This document shows, one piece after another, positions 5,581-11,630 of a stretch of DNA of 11,630 nt. The stretch's first letter is position 1, and the number at the start of each line of letters is the position of its first letter. This DNA is from an uncultured Oscillospiraceae bacterium. Lineage in GTDB: Bacteria; Bacillota; Clostridia; Oscillospirales; Acutalibacteraceae. The DNA lies in NCBI GenBank assembly GCA_900539845.1, contig UQDP01000031.1, positions 1 through 11,630 on the forward strand, read 5' to 3'. The position numbers and the translations under genes were made by a program. The notes beneath the pieces are model-generated. The model ran no database searches, was not told the origin of the DNA, and was given only the letters and a program-made list of their open reading frames with translations.

Positions 5581-6210
5581 ATGAAATTAGCAGTTATATG
5601 CGCAAACGGAAAAGCAGGCAGACTTATTGTGAAAGAGGCAGTGAACAGAGGACTTGATGTAACCGCAGTTGTTCGTGAAAACAATCAGAGCGACGCACAA
5701 CAAGTGCTGACAAAAGATCTTTTTGATCTCACATCCGAAGACCTGAAAGATTTTGATGTGGTTATTGACGCTTTCGGCGCTTGGACAGAAGACACCCTCC
5801 CCCTGCACAGCACTTCTTTAAAGCATCTGTGTGATATCCTTTCCGGCACGGAAACGCGCCTTTTGGTTGTTGGCGGGGCAGACAGTCTGTATATTAATCC
5901 CGAGCACACCGCCGTGCTTTCTGACAGTCCGGACTTTCCGCCGCAGTTTTTGCCGCTGGCGAAAGCACAGGGCAGGGCGCTTGAGAAACTGCGCAATAGA
6001 AACGATGTGAAATGGACACTCATCAGCCCTGCCGGCGATTTCCGCGCTGACGGCGAACGCACAGGAAAATATATACTCGGCGGAGAGGAGCTTACCCTGA
6101 ATTCAAAAGGCGAGAGCGTCATAAGCTACGCGGATTATGCAATCGCTATGATCGACGAGGCAACGAACGGCAGCCATATTCGGGAACGAATAAGCGTGGT
6201 TTCGGAATAA
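5581..6210 (+). CDS. NAD(P)H-binding, NmrA-like atypical SDR family protein
   Basis: The 209-aa product has a Rossmann fold starting at residue 2 (KLAVICANGKAGRLIVKEAVNRG), with the glycine-rich dinucleotide loop ANGKAGR at residues 9-15. The continuing pattern VTAVVRE after beta-2, DVVIDAFGAW after beta-4, LLVVGGADS and WTLISPAGDF is typical of the NAD(P)H-binding/NmrA-like group (YwnB/YhfK or biliverdin-reductase-B-like proteins). These proteins act as oxidoreductases or as redox sensors. The classical SDR Tyr-x3-Lys pair is not evident. The ATG is preceded by AAGGAGG with 6-7 nt spacing. It is divergent from the HxlR regulator and ends in its own terminator. Members of this family are common HxlR targets, so a role in detoxification or redox stress is likely, but the substrate is unknown. 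Confidence 0.88.
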   Translation: MKLAVICANGKAGRLIVKEAVNRGLDVTAVVRENNQSDAQQVLTKDLFDLTSEDLKDFDVVIDAFGAWTEDTLPLHSTSLKHLCDILSGTETRLLVVGGADSLYINPEHTAVLSDSPDFPPQFLPLAKAQGRALEKLRNRNDVKWTLISPAGDFRADGERTGKYILGGEELTLNSKGESVISYADYAIAMIDEATNGSHIRERISVVSE

Positions 6211-6268
6211 CTTGGTTTTTATTCAGGACACAAAAAAACCTTACTGTTTTAAAGGCGATTCAGCCGGC

Positions 6269-6302
6269 AAACGCCGTCCTTTTCGGGCGGCGTTTTATTT
6301 TT
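6269..6302 (+). terminator. Terminator of the oxidoreductase gene
   Basis: An 11-bp stem AAACGCCGTCC / GGGCGGCGTTT (one G-U pair) with a 5-nt loop is followed by TATTTTT. It separates this gene from the next rightward operon. Confidence 0.88.
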
Positions 6303-6316
6303 AAGGCGGCAGTATG

Positions 6317-6359
6317 GTTTCCGGCCGGTAACTACGGCACATAATTGTGCGCACTTTAC
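6317..6359 (+). promoter_or_regulatory. Box 4 and promoter module B (copy of the 5426-5458 module)
   Basis: Box 4, GTTTCCGGCCGGTAAC (6317-6332), runs into GGTAACTACGGCACA (6327-6341), 14 of 15 identical to 5426-5440. A dyad GCAC-N6-GTGC (6337-6350) and ACTTTAC (6353-6359) follow. Distances between elements and to the -35 equal those of module A. The N6 cores differ while the GCAC/GTGC arms are kept, as expected for a binding site rather than a recent duplication. Confidence 0.6.
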
Positions 6360-6383
6360 TGCGCAAAGCTGAGATTGTATAAT
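6355..6383 (+). promoter_or_regulatory. Promoter of the pseudogene-macrodomain-SirTM operon
   Basis: The elements are -35 TTTACT (6355-6360), a 17-bp spacer and -10 TATAAT (6378-6383). It lies 28 bp after the start of the GGTAAC element, exactly as at the oxidoreductase promoter. It is the only clear promoter before the macrodomain gene, so the decayed first gene is still the leader of a working operon. Confidence 0.8.
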
Positions 6384-6406
6384 ATAACTGAAACGCAGAT
6401 GGAAGC

Positions 6407-6606
6407 ATGACTGCCGAGAGCATATTTGAATTTCTTCAAAACGAAATACACACCGTTGTTGCGGCGACCGCCGATAAAAACGGTCTGCCCGCAGAACTGC
6501 ATTGATTAATCAGGGGAGTACGGCAGTCATAAGGCAAAACAATTGCCTGCAATGCGGCAACGGCATAAAAGCGTGCCCTGAACGAGCAATAGAGAAAAGA
6601 GGCTGA
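6407..6606 (+). pseudogene. Remnant of a PPOX-fold/ferredoxin-domain protein gene
   Basis: Two coding pieces are visible. An ATG at 6407 opens 32 codons beginning MTAESIFEFLQNEIHTVVAA and ending TADKNGLPAELH before a TGA at 6503. This fits the N-terminus of clostridial pyridoxamine-5'-phosphate-oxidase-like proteins. In another frame, from about 6505 to the TGA at 6604-6606, codons spell INQGSTAVIRQNNC, then LQCGNGIKACPERAIEKRG. This is the C-terminal 4Fe-4S block of the same family (normally CxxCxxCxxxCP), with glycine instead of the third cysteine. About 140 middle codons are missing. An internal deletion with a frameshift explains this best. The promoter upstream and the site for the next gene (AGAGG at 6598-6602, inside the last codons) remain. 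No other gene lies between 6211 and 6610. Confidence 0.75.
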
Positions 6607-6610
6607 AACG

Positions 6611-7390
6611 ATGGATCAATCTGAAAAAAGGCTTTATCTTATTAAGGAATTGCTAAGGGAACAGCCGCAGTACGCGGATATCAGAATCCCGAAAAGTGAA
6701 AACGAGCAGAAAAATCTGCTGCGCTCCCTTTTTAATGTACGCATGCCTGCTCCTGCAAGCAGGGAATTTCTCAAGATACAGGACGACTATCTGCAAGAGG
6801 AAACCAAAAGAAAGGGAATAACGGATATTTCTCAATTAAGCCCTGTTCAGAACGGCATTTATATTTGGCAGGGCGACATAACGGCGCTGCGCTGCGGCGC
6901 GATCGTAAATGCGGCAAACAGTGCAATGCTGGGCTGCTTCGTGCCCTGCCATGGCTGCATAGACAATGCCATTCACACCTACGCCGGCATACAGCTTCGC
7001 CTTGCGTGCGCCGATATAATGCGCCGGCAGGGCAAAGAGGAAGATACGGGAAAGGCCAAGATCACGCCTGCGTTCAACCTGCCCTGTGATTATGTGATCC
7101 ACACGGTGGGGCCGATCGTGCAAGGCAGGCTTACAAAAAAGGATAAAGACCTGCTCGCCTCCTGTTACCGTTCCTGCTTGGAGCTTGCGGCGGAAAAGGA
7201 TATTGAAAGTATCGCTTTCTGCTGCATATCCACGGGTGAGTTTCGTTTTCCGAACAGAGACGCGGCGGAGATCGCGGTAAGCGCCGTTAAGGAATTCAGA
7301 GAAAAGACAGGGTGCAGAACGGAGGTCATCTTTAATGTTTTCAAGGATATGGACAGAGACATCTACCGGGAATTACTTAAAGAATGTTGA
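6611..7390 (+). CDS. Zinc-dependent macrodomain protein-ADP-ribose hydrolase (Zn-Macro)
   Basis: This enzyme removes mono-ADP-ribose from proteins and is the eraser paired with class M sirtuins. The 259-aa product has an N-terminal helical extension (residues 1-80) typical of this branch, then the macrodomain. GDIT is at residues 88-91 and the ADP-ribose loop VNAAN at 99-103. The diagnostic segment GCFVPCHGCIDNAIH (108-122) contains Cys109, Cys113, His114 and Cys116, among which the zinc ligands of this class lie. Later come DYVIHTVGP and the phosphate loop CCISTGEFRFP. Length and motifs match the SirTM-linked family, so the enzyme should be active. The ATG at 6611 is 4 nt after the stop of the decayed upstream gene, with AGAGG 8 nt away. 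The SirTM gene starts inside its 3' end. Confidence 0.95.
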   Translation: MDQSEKRLYLIKELLREQPQYADIRIPKSENEQKNLLRSLFNVRMPAPASREFLKIQDDYLQEETKRKGITDISQLSPVQNGIYIWQGDITALRCGAIVNAANSAMLGCFVPCHGCIDNAIHTYAGIQLRLACADIMRRQGKEEDTGKAKITPAFNLPCDYVIHTVGPIVQGRLTKKDKDLLASCYRSCLELAAEKDIESIAFCCISTGEFRFPNRDAAEIAVSAVKEFREKTGCRTEVIFNVFKDMDRDIYRELLKEC

Positions 7391-8222
7391 CAGCCTGTAT
7401 AACACGCTGAACACTGCGGACGCCGTTGTAATCGGCGCGGGCGCCGGACTTTCGGCCTCCGCCGGATTCACTTACAGCGGAGACAGATTTAAGAAATATT
7501 TTTCCGATTTTGAGTCTGCATACGGATTTCACGATATGTACACGGGCGGCTTTTATCCTTATGAAACGCCTGAGGAATACTGGGCTTACTGGAGCCGTTA
7601 CATCTATATAAACCGTTATCAGAACGCGCCCAAGCCGGTTTATGACAACCTGTTTCAGCTTATCCGCTCTAAGGATTATTCTGTGATAACCACAAATGTT
7701 GACCACTGCTTTCAGAAAGCGGGCTTTGATAAAAAGCGCCTGTTTTACACGCAGGGGGATTACGGTTTATGGCAGTGTTCCGTGCCCTGCCATAACAAAA
7801 CCTACGACAACGAAGAAACCGTCAGGCGCATGGTAAAAGAGCAGAAGAACAGAAAGATCCCATCCGATCTTGTTCCGCTGTGCCCGGTGTGCGGCGAGCC
7901 GATGACGATGAATCTGCGTGCAGACGACAAATTTGTGGAAGACGAAGGCTGGCACAGGGCCGCGGAGAGATATGAAAATTTTCTGTGCTCAAGGAACGGG
8001 CAGCGTATTCTTTTCCTTGAGCTCGGAGTCGGCGGCAACACGCCCGTCATCATCAAATATCCGTTTTGGCGCATGACTGCTCAGAATCCTACGTCGGTCT
8101 ACGCCTGCATCAATTACGGCGAGGCGGTCTGCCCGAACGAAATCAAAGACAGAGCGATCTGCATTGACGCCGACATAGGCAGAGTTTTAAATGATTTGAT
8201 ACGCAAACACAATGAAATCTAA
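7335..8222 (+). CDS. Class M sirtuin (SirTM) protein ADP-ribosyltransferase
   Basis: Class M sirtuins use NAD+ to mono-ADP-ribosylate proteins rather than deacetylate them; the known target in streptococci and staphylococci is the lipoylated carrier GcvH-L. The 295-aa product has the NAD-binding loop GAGAGLSASAG (34-44). It continues with YWAYWSRYIYINRY (82-95), TTNVDH (119-124, with Asn121 and Asp123) and TQGDYG (139-144). In that last motif Gln140 stands where deacetylase sirtuins have the catalytic His, the hallmark of this class. The zinc knuckle is C148-x3-C152 and C183-x2-C186. The ATG at 7335 lies 56 bp inside the macrodomain gene and has a perfect GGAGG 9 nt upstream; no other in-frame start keeps the N-terminal helix. 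A terminator follows. The target protein is not encoded nearby. Confidence 0.95.
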   Translation: MFSRIWTETSTGNYLKNVDSLYNTLNTADAVVIGAGAGLSASAGFTYSGDRFKKYFSDFESAYGFHDMYTGGFYPYETPEEYWAYWSRYIYINRYQNAPKPVYDNLFQLIRSKDYSVITTNVDHCFQKAGFDKKRLFYTQGDYGLWQCSVPCHNKTYDNEETVRRMVKEQKNRKIPSDLVPLCPVCGEPMTMNLRADDKFVEDEGWHRAAERYENFLCSRNGQRILFLELGVGGNTPVIIKYPFWRMTAQNPTSVYACINYGEAVCPNEIKDRAICIDADIGRVLNDLIRKHNEI

Positions 8223-8241
8223 TCTATTTTAAAAATATACA

Positions 8242-8274
8242 AAAAACGGCTTTGCATTTTGCAAAGCCGTTTTT
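8242..8274. terminator. Bidirectional terminator between the SirTM and flavoprotein genes
   Basis: A perfect stem AAAAACGGCTTTGC / GCAAAGCCGTTTTT with a 5-nt loop lies between two converging genes (stops at 8222 and 8289). A-runs and T-runs on both sides allow termination in either direction. Confidence 0.93.
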
Positions 8275-8288
8275 CATCTGAAAATCAA

Positions 8289-8906
8289 TCAGCGTATAAA
8301 GTTTGTTCTTTGAAACGGTTCTTTTTCCGGCAGACCGAACTGCTCTTTTCCGAGGGCGATACTTTTCATAAGAAAAGTCATATTCCTTGCGAGCGTGCGC
8401 ATGCTCTGAAGCCCCTCTGCGTCTCCTACCGCTTCACCCGGCTCTCTGCCGTGAATACTGTTCCAGTACTGCCCGGAAGCGACCGGCATGCCTGAAATGG
8501 TAAAGAACTTGTTCAGCTCGTCAAACGTGGCGGAAAGACCGCCGCGCCTTGCCGCAACAACAGCGGCGCCCACTTTCATCGTTTTATCAAACGGCGTGCT
8601 GTAAAACAGCCTTGTAAGAAACGCCACAAGCGTTGCGTTTGCCGAAGCGTAATAAACCGGGCTGCCCACAACGAGTCCGTCGCACTCCCTGAATTTCTCC
8701 GCCGCCGCATTCACTTCATCGTCAAAAACGCAGCTGCCTTTTTTGGCGCAGGTGCCGCAGGCGATGCAGCTTCTTACCGCTTTATTGCCGATATGCAAGA
8801 TCTCGGTCTCAACGCCCTGCTCCTCAAAGACCTTCTGCATTTCCTTTAGCGCAAGCGCCGTATTGCCGTTTGTGTGCGGACTGCCGTTGATCATGAAAAC
8901 TTTCAT
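8289..8906 (-). CDS. NADPH-dependent FMN reductase / iron-sulfur flavoprotein-type protein
   Basis: The 205-aa product has a flavodoxin-like fold. The FMN phosphate loop is at the N-terminus, NGSPHTNGNT (residues 7-16), a second FMN contact is VVGSPVYYASANA around residues 80-92, and RRGG follows further on. Between the first strands there is a compact cysteine cluster C47-x2-C50-x2-C53-x5-C59, the pattern that binds 4Fe-4S in Isf-type flavoproteins. Such proteins pass electrons from ferredoxin or NAD(P)H to small acceptors such as quinones, oxygen or peroxide. The ATG at 8906 has GGGGGAG 5 nt upstream. It has its own promoter inside the end of trmL and ends at a shared terminator. It faces the SirTM operon, but I see no copy of the HxlR-type box upstream. 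The substrate is unknown. Confidence 0.9.
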   Translation of the reverse strand: MKVFMINGSPHTNGNTALALKEMQKVFEEQGVETEILHIGNKAVRSCIACGTCAKKGSCVFDDEVNAAAEKFRECDGLVVGSPVYYASANATLVAFLTRLFYSTPFDKTMKVGAAVVAARRGGLSATFDELNKFFTISGMPVASGQYWNSIHGREPGEAVGDAEGLQSMRTLARNMTFLMKSIALGKEQFGLPEKEPFQRTNFIR

Positions 8907-8941
8907 GAAAACTCCCCCTTATAAAATACTTTTACGAATCG

Positions 8942-8970
8942 ATTATAATACCTGAACAAATGAAATTCAA
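8942..8970 (-). promoter_or_regulatory. Promoter of the flavoprotein gene
   Basis: On the minus strand, -35 TTGAAT (8970-8965), a 17-bp spacer and -10 TATAAT (8947-8942). The -35 overlaps the trmL stop codon. No terminator is visible between trmL and this gene, so read-through from the upstream operon may add to its expression. Confidence 0.75.
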
Positions 8971-9473
8971 TCATCCCAACTAAGGTTGTGCAACTCACCC
9001 TTAAGCGACAGCGCCGGATAATCCCACTGGCGCAGCACCTCGTAAACACCCACGGCAACACTGTTGCTGAGATTGAGGCTTCGTATGATCCCGCGCATCG
9101 GCAGGCGGACGCACCTTTCCTCATTCGCTTTGAGAAGCTCCTCCGGCAGACCCTTTGTCTCTTTGCCGAAAACAAGAAAGCAGCCGTTCGGATAGCGCAT
9201 ATCACTGTGCACATTCCGCGCCTTGGTGCTGAAATAGAAGAACTGAGCGCCTTTATTTTTTTCAAAAAATGCAACCGTGTTTTCGTAATATGTGATATCC
9301 AGCTTATCCCAGTAATCCAGCCCGGCGCGCCTAACCCTTTTTTCCGTTATCTCAAATCCCATGGGACCCACAAGGTGAAGCCTTGCCCCTGTTGCGGCGC
9401 AGGTGCGGGCTATATTGCCCGTGTTCTGCGGAATCTCGGGTTCTATCAGCACAACATTAAGCGAGTATTCCAT
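8967..9473 (-). CDS. trmL: tRNA (cytidine(34)-2'-O)-methyltransferase TrmL
   Basis: This SPOUT-class enzyme uses S-adenosylmethionine to methylate the 2'-OH of the wobble base 34 in certain tRNA(Leu), improving codon reading. The 168-aa product is a minimal TrmL. It shows LNVVLIEPEIPQNTGNIARTCAATG near the start, VFGKETKGLP for the knotted motif 2, and RSLNLSNSVAVGVYE for motif 3, which together form the SAM-binding trefoil knot. The ATG at 9473 is preferred: GGGAAG is about 9 nt upstream and the family begins there. An upstream ATG 13 codons earlier would lie deeper inside nagA. It overlaps the end of nagA by 17 bp, so it is translated from the dusB-nagA-trmL message. Confidence 0.95.
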   Translation of the reverse strand: MEYSLNVVLIEPEIPQNTGNIARTCAATGARLHLVGPMGFEITEKRVRRAGLDYWDKLDITYYENTVAFFEKNKGAQFFYFSTKARNVHSDMRYPNGCFLVFGKETKGLPEELLKANEERCVRLPMRGIIRSLNLSNSVAVGVYEVLRQWDYPALSLKGELHNLSWDD

Positions 9474-10578
9474 TGATATATACTTCCCTGATATTGAATT
9501 TATCATCAACAAACACGATATCCGCCGCTTTTCCCGTGGCTATCGAGCCGATCACGTTATCCTCGCCGATCGCCCTCGCCGGATTGATCGTGCAGCTTTT
9601 CAGCGCGGTCCTGAAATCCACGCCGAAAGACAGCAGGTTTTTGAATTCATCAAACACATTGCTGATGGACGCGGCGATCGTGCCGTCCTCAAGAACAGCA
9701 TACCTGCCGTTCGGACGCACAAACACTTTCTGCCCGCCGAGTTCGAATTCACCCTCGCCCAGTCCTGCCGCACGCATGGAATCAGAGATCACGCAGGCTC
9801 TGTTCTCGCCCAGTATTTTAAAGGTATTTCTCAGCACTGCCGGGCACACGTGACCGCCGTCGCATATGAGCTCACAGAAAACCTTTTCATTATCGAGCGC
9901 CGTTCCGGCTATCCCCGCCTCCCTGTGGGTCATAGGGGTCATAGCGTTATAAAGGTGCGTGGCGTGCCTTGCGCCTATATCAAACGCGTGCTGTGCCTGC
10001 ACGGCATCCGCCGCAGAATGCCCTATCGAAACAGCGCATGTTTTGCTGACTTCTTTTATAAACGCATCGCTGTCAAAAGCCTCGGGCGCAATCGTTATAA
10101 GCTTTACGTTACCGCCGCTTCTGTCATAAAGATCATCAAATTCCTCAAGGGTTCCCGCTCTTACGAAAGCGGGATTCTGCGCGCCTTTTTTGCTCATCGC
10201 AATAAAAGGACCTTCAAGATTTATCCCGGCAATCTTCGCGCCGCGCTCACTGCCCTTGTATTCACGTATCGTGCATACAATATCGGCAAGAGTATCCCTG
10301 CCCAGAGTCATCGTGGTGGCGCAGAAAGACGTTACGCCGTGCTTTGCAAGATAGGAGCTGACTTTTTCAAGGCTCTCCCTGCTTGCGTCCGAGCAGTCGC
10401 CGCCGGCAGCGCCGTGGATATGAATATCCACAAAGCCTGGCAGAGCGGTCATACCGCTCATATCCTTTCCGTCTCTGTCGATCACGCCGATTGCTTTGAT
10501 CCTGCCGTTTTCGATCTCAATATCGGCAACTTCCTTTTCAAACAGCTCATTATAAAAGCAAACATTTTTTAGAATCAT
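9457..10578 (-). CDS. nagA: N-acetylglucosamine-6-phosphate deacetylase
   Basis: NagA converts GlcNAc-6-phosphate to glucosamine-6-phosphate and acetate, in amino-sugar use and cell-wall recycling. The 373-aa product has the amidohydrolase landmarks of the family. PGFVDIHIHGAAGGD (47-61) is the metal-site entry, INLEGPF has the metal-binding Glu122, and GHSAA has His187. ATHLYNAMTPMTHREAG has His208 and substrate contacts, CDGGHVCP is at 239-246, and ISDSMRAAG has the catalytic Asp266. Length is normal. The start ATG overlaps the dusB stop by 4 nt (ATGA), with AAAGGAAA about 8 nt upstream. The usual partner nagB (deaminase) is not in the window. Its company here is two tRNA-modification genes, so the operon is not a dedicated amino-sugar unit. 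Confidence 0.96.
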   Translation of the reverse strand: MILKNVCFYNELFEKEVADIEIENGRIKAIGVIDRDGKDMSGMTALPGFVDIHIHGAAGGDCSDASRESLEKVSSYLAKHGVTSFCATTMTLGRDTLADIVCTIREYKGSERGAKIAGINLEGPFIAMSKKGAQNPAFVRAGTLEEFDDLYDRSGGNVKLITIAPEAFDSDAFIKEVSKTCAVSIGHSAADAVQAQHAFDIGARHATHLYNAMTPMTHREAGIAGTALDNEKVFCELICDGGHVCPAVLRNTFKILGENRACVISDSMRAAGLGEGEFELGGQKVFVRPNGRYAVLEDGTIAASISNVFDEFKNLLSFGVDFRTALKSCTINPARAIGEDNVIGSIATGKAADIVFVDDKFNIREVYINGILA

Positions 10579-11543
10579 ACCTGATTTTCCTTTACTATTC
10601 TGAAAGTGATCTCCCTAAGCTGCGCATATGTTTCAAGACCGCTCATCTCGGCGCGGAATTTCGCTCCGCCCCTAAGTCCCTTTGTGTAATACGCCGCATG
10701 GCGGCGCGCCTCACGCATTGCCGTGTATTCGCCTTTGTATTCAATCATCTTCGCAATGTGCTTTAGCATAACGCTCATCTTCTCCTCAAGCAAAGGGGGC
10801 GGAACGACAGTGCCGTCCCTGAGATAAGCGTTTATCTCTCTGAAAAGCCACGGGTTCCCGAACGCGCCTCTGCCGATCATAACGGCGTCGCACCCTGTTT
10901 TTTCAAACATCGCGGCGGCGGAATAAACATCCGTCACATCCCCGTTTCCGATAACGGGAACGGAAACAGCCTTTTTAACCTTGGCGATAATCTCATAATC
11001 CACGCTGCCGCTGTACATCTGCTGCCGTGTTCTTCCGTGAACGGTTATTGCGTCCGCGCCGTTCGCCTCAAGCACCTGCGCCATATAAACGGCATTGACA
11101 CCGGCATCATCCCAGCCCTTGCGAATCTTGGCGGTCACGGGAATATCCACCGCGTTTCGCACGGCTTTTACGATCTCGCCCGCAAGCTTCGGGTCTTTCA
11201 TAAGGCTCGCTCCGCCGCCGTTCATCGCCACTTTAGGGGCAGGGCAGCCCATATTGATATCTACGATTGCCGGGTGAAATTCCAGACATTTCCGCGCAGC
11301 TTCAGCCATTATGATGGGATCGTCACCGAAGATCTGCGCGCCTGCGATGTTTTCTTCCCTGCCGAGCGTCAGAAGCTGCGCGCTTTTTTTATCGCCCATT
11401 ACAAGCCCTTTTGCGCTTACCATTTCCGTAACGGTATACGCCGCACCGAAAGCAGTGCACACCTCGCGGAACGCTATATCGGTAACACCCGCCATAGGAG
11501 CCAGAAAGGCTATATCATTAAATGCAACATCTCTTATTTTCAT
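10575..11543 (-). CDS. dusB: tRNA-dihydrouridine synthase (DusB type)
   Basis: This FMN-dependent enzyme reduces specific uridines in the tRNA D-loop to dihydrouridine with NADPH. The 322-aa product has the TIM-barrel signature APMAGVTD (15-22), AQIFGDDP and DINMGCPAPKV with catalytic Cys100. AKIRKGW, TVHGRTRQQMYSG, GNGDV and the phosphate-binding IGRGAFGNPW follow, then the helical tRNA-binding domain from about residue 250. The pattern is closest to the DusB group common in Firmicutes. The ATG at 11543 has GGAG about 8 nt upstream. It is the first gene of the leftward dusB-nagA-trmL operon, overlapping nagA by 4 nt, with a promoter 19 bp upstream of the start. Confidence 0.95.
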   Translation of the reverse strand: MKIRDVAFNDIAFLAPMAGVTDIAFREVCTAFGAAYTVTEMVSAKGLVMGDKKSAQLLTLGREENIAGAQIFGDDPIIMAEAARKCLEFHPAIVDINMGCPAPKVAMNGGGASLMKDPKLAGEIVKAVRNAVDIPVTAKIRKGWDDAGVNAVYMAQVLEANGADAITVHGRTRQQMYSGSVDYEIIAKVKKAVSVPVIGNGDVTDVYSAAAMFEKTGCDAVMIGRGAFGNPWLFREINAYLRDGTVVPPPLLEEKMSVMLKHIAKMIEYKGEYTAMREARRHAAYYTKGLRGGAKFRAEMSGLETYAQLREITFRIVKENQV

Positions 11544-11561
11544 ATTGTTATCTCCGTGAAT

Positions 11562-11590
11562 ACTATATCACAACGGGGCGGCAACAGCAA
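11562..11590 (-). promoter_or_regulatory. Promoter of the dusB-nagA-trmL operon
   Basis: On the minus strand, -35 TTGCTG (11590-11585), a 17-bp spacer and -10 TATAGT (11567-11562), preceded by TGA (extended -10). It gives a very short leader of roughly 10-15 nt, just enough to hold the ribosome binding site. Confidence 0.7.
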
Positions 11591-11600
11591 GTGAAATTTA

Positions 11601-11630
11601 GTGATAAAAAAGAAAAGGGCTGCCTTATAA
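11601..11630. terminator. Half of a probable hairpin terminator cut by the right edge
   Basis: The end of the window reads GGGCTGCC followed by TTATAA, with A-rich sequence before it. On the minus strand this is GGCAGCCC followed by TTTTCTTTTTT, the form of a terminator's second arm and T-tract. The pairing arm would lie just outside the window. It would end a leftward gene located upstream of dusB, or serve both directions. Only one arm can be seen. Confidence 0.4.

Noticed and set aside
6866..7090. Open frames opposite to and within the macrodomain gene, including a 95-codon frame on the minus strand
   Set aside because: They overlap conserved macrodomain motifs entirely and have no recognisable protein content or ribosome binding sites.
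9474..9512. Longer TrmL form starting at 9512
   Set aside because: The extra 13 residues are not part of the family, and the ATG at 9473 has a GGGAAG site at suitable spacing.
9403..10572. Long open frame (389 codons) on the plus strand opposite nagA
   Set aside because: The minus strand encodes a complete NagA with all active-site motifs. The plus frame has no recognisable motif and no ribosome binding site, so it is a by-product of nagA codon usage.

Overview
The window looks like chromosomal DNA of a spore-forming Clostridia member, most likely an Oscillospiraceae/Ruminococcaceae-type gut Firmicute. The grounds are a gpr-spoIIP sporulation pair divergent from rpsT (the same local order as in Bacillus subtilis), strong purine-rich ribosome binding sites, consensus sigma-A promoters, and a class M sirtuin/zinc-macrodomain pair typical of Firmicutes. 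No tRNA, CRISPR array, insertion sequence or phage gene was found. Taxonomy is inferred from gene content only.

Left part (1-3425). A strong leftward promoter with an A-tract upstream element and an rRNA-type leader sits at the left edge, so a stable-RNA operon probably starts there and runs out of the window. Next come three leftward genes: gpr (spore germination protease), spoIIP (cell-wall hydrolase for engulfment) and an unrecognised 93-residue membrane protein with a TTG start, in the position of yqxA in Bacillus. The candidate gpr promoter overlaps the promoter of rpsT, which is read rightward and ends in a hairpin terminator. A small single-pass membrane protein with a charged tail follows under its own near-consensus promoter.

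Middle (3458-8274). A patatin-like phospholipase and a YbaK/EbsC deacylase are coupled. A bidirectional terminator separates them from a redox/stress-type block. This block has a one-cysteine HxlR-family regulator (leftward), a divergent NAD(P)-binding oxidoreductase (rightward), and a second rightward operon with its own promoter. The operon carries a decayed PPOX-fold/ferredoxin gene, then an intact zinc-dependent macrodomain ADP-ribosyl hydrolase, then a class M sirtuin (SirTM) ADP-ribosyltransferase. The two rightward promoters share a 33-bp module at identical spacing to their -35 boxes, and a GTTtC-N5/6-GTAAC box also lies in front of the regulator. This suggests that one local regulon, controlled by the HxlR protein, includes reversible protein ADP-ribosylation. 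The usual SirTM partners (GcvH-L carrier, LplA2 ligase) are not in the window.

Right part (8289-11630). All genes are leftward: an iron-sulfur flavoprotein-type reductase with its own promoter, and an overlapping dusB-nagA-trmL operon (tRNA dihydrouridine synthase, GlcNAc-6-P deacetylase, tRNA wobble 2'-O-methyltransferase) driven from 11562-11590.
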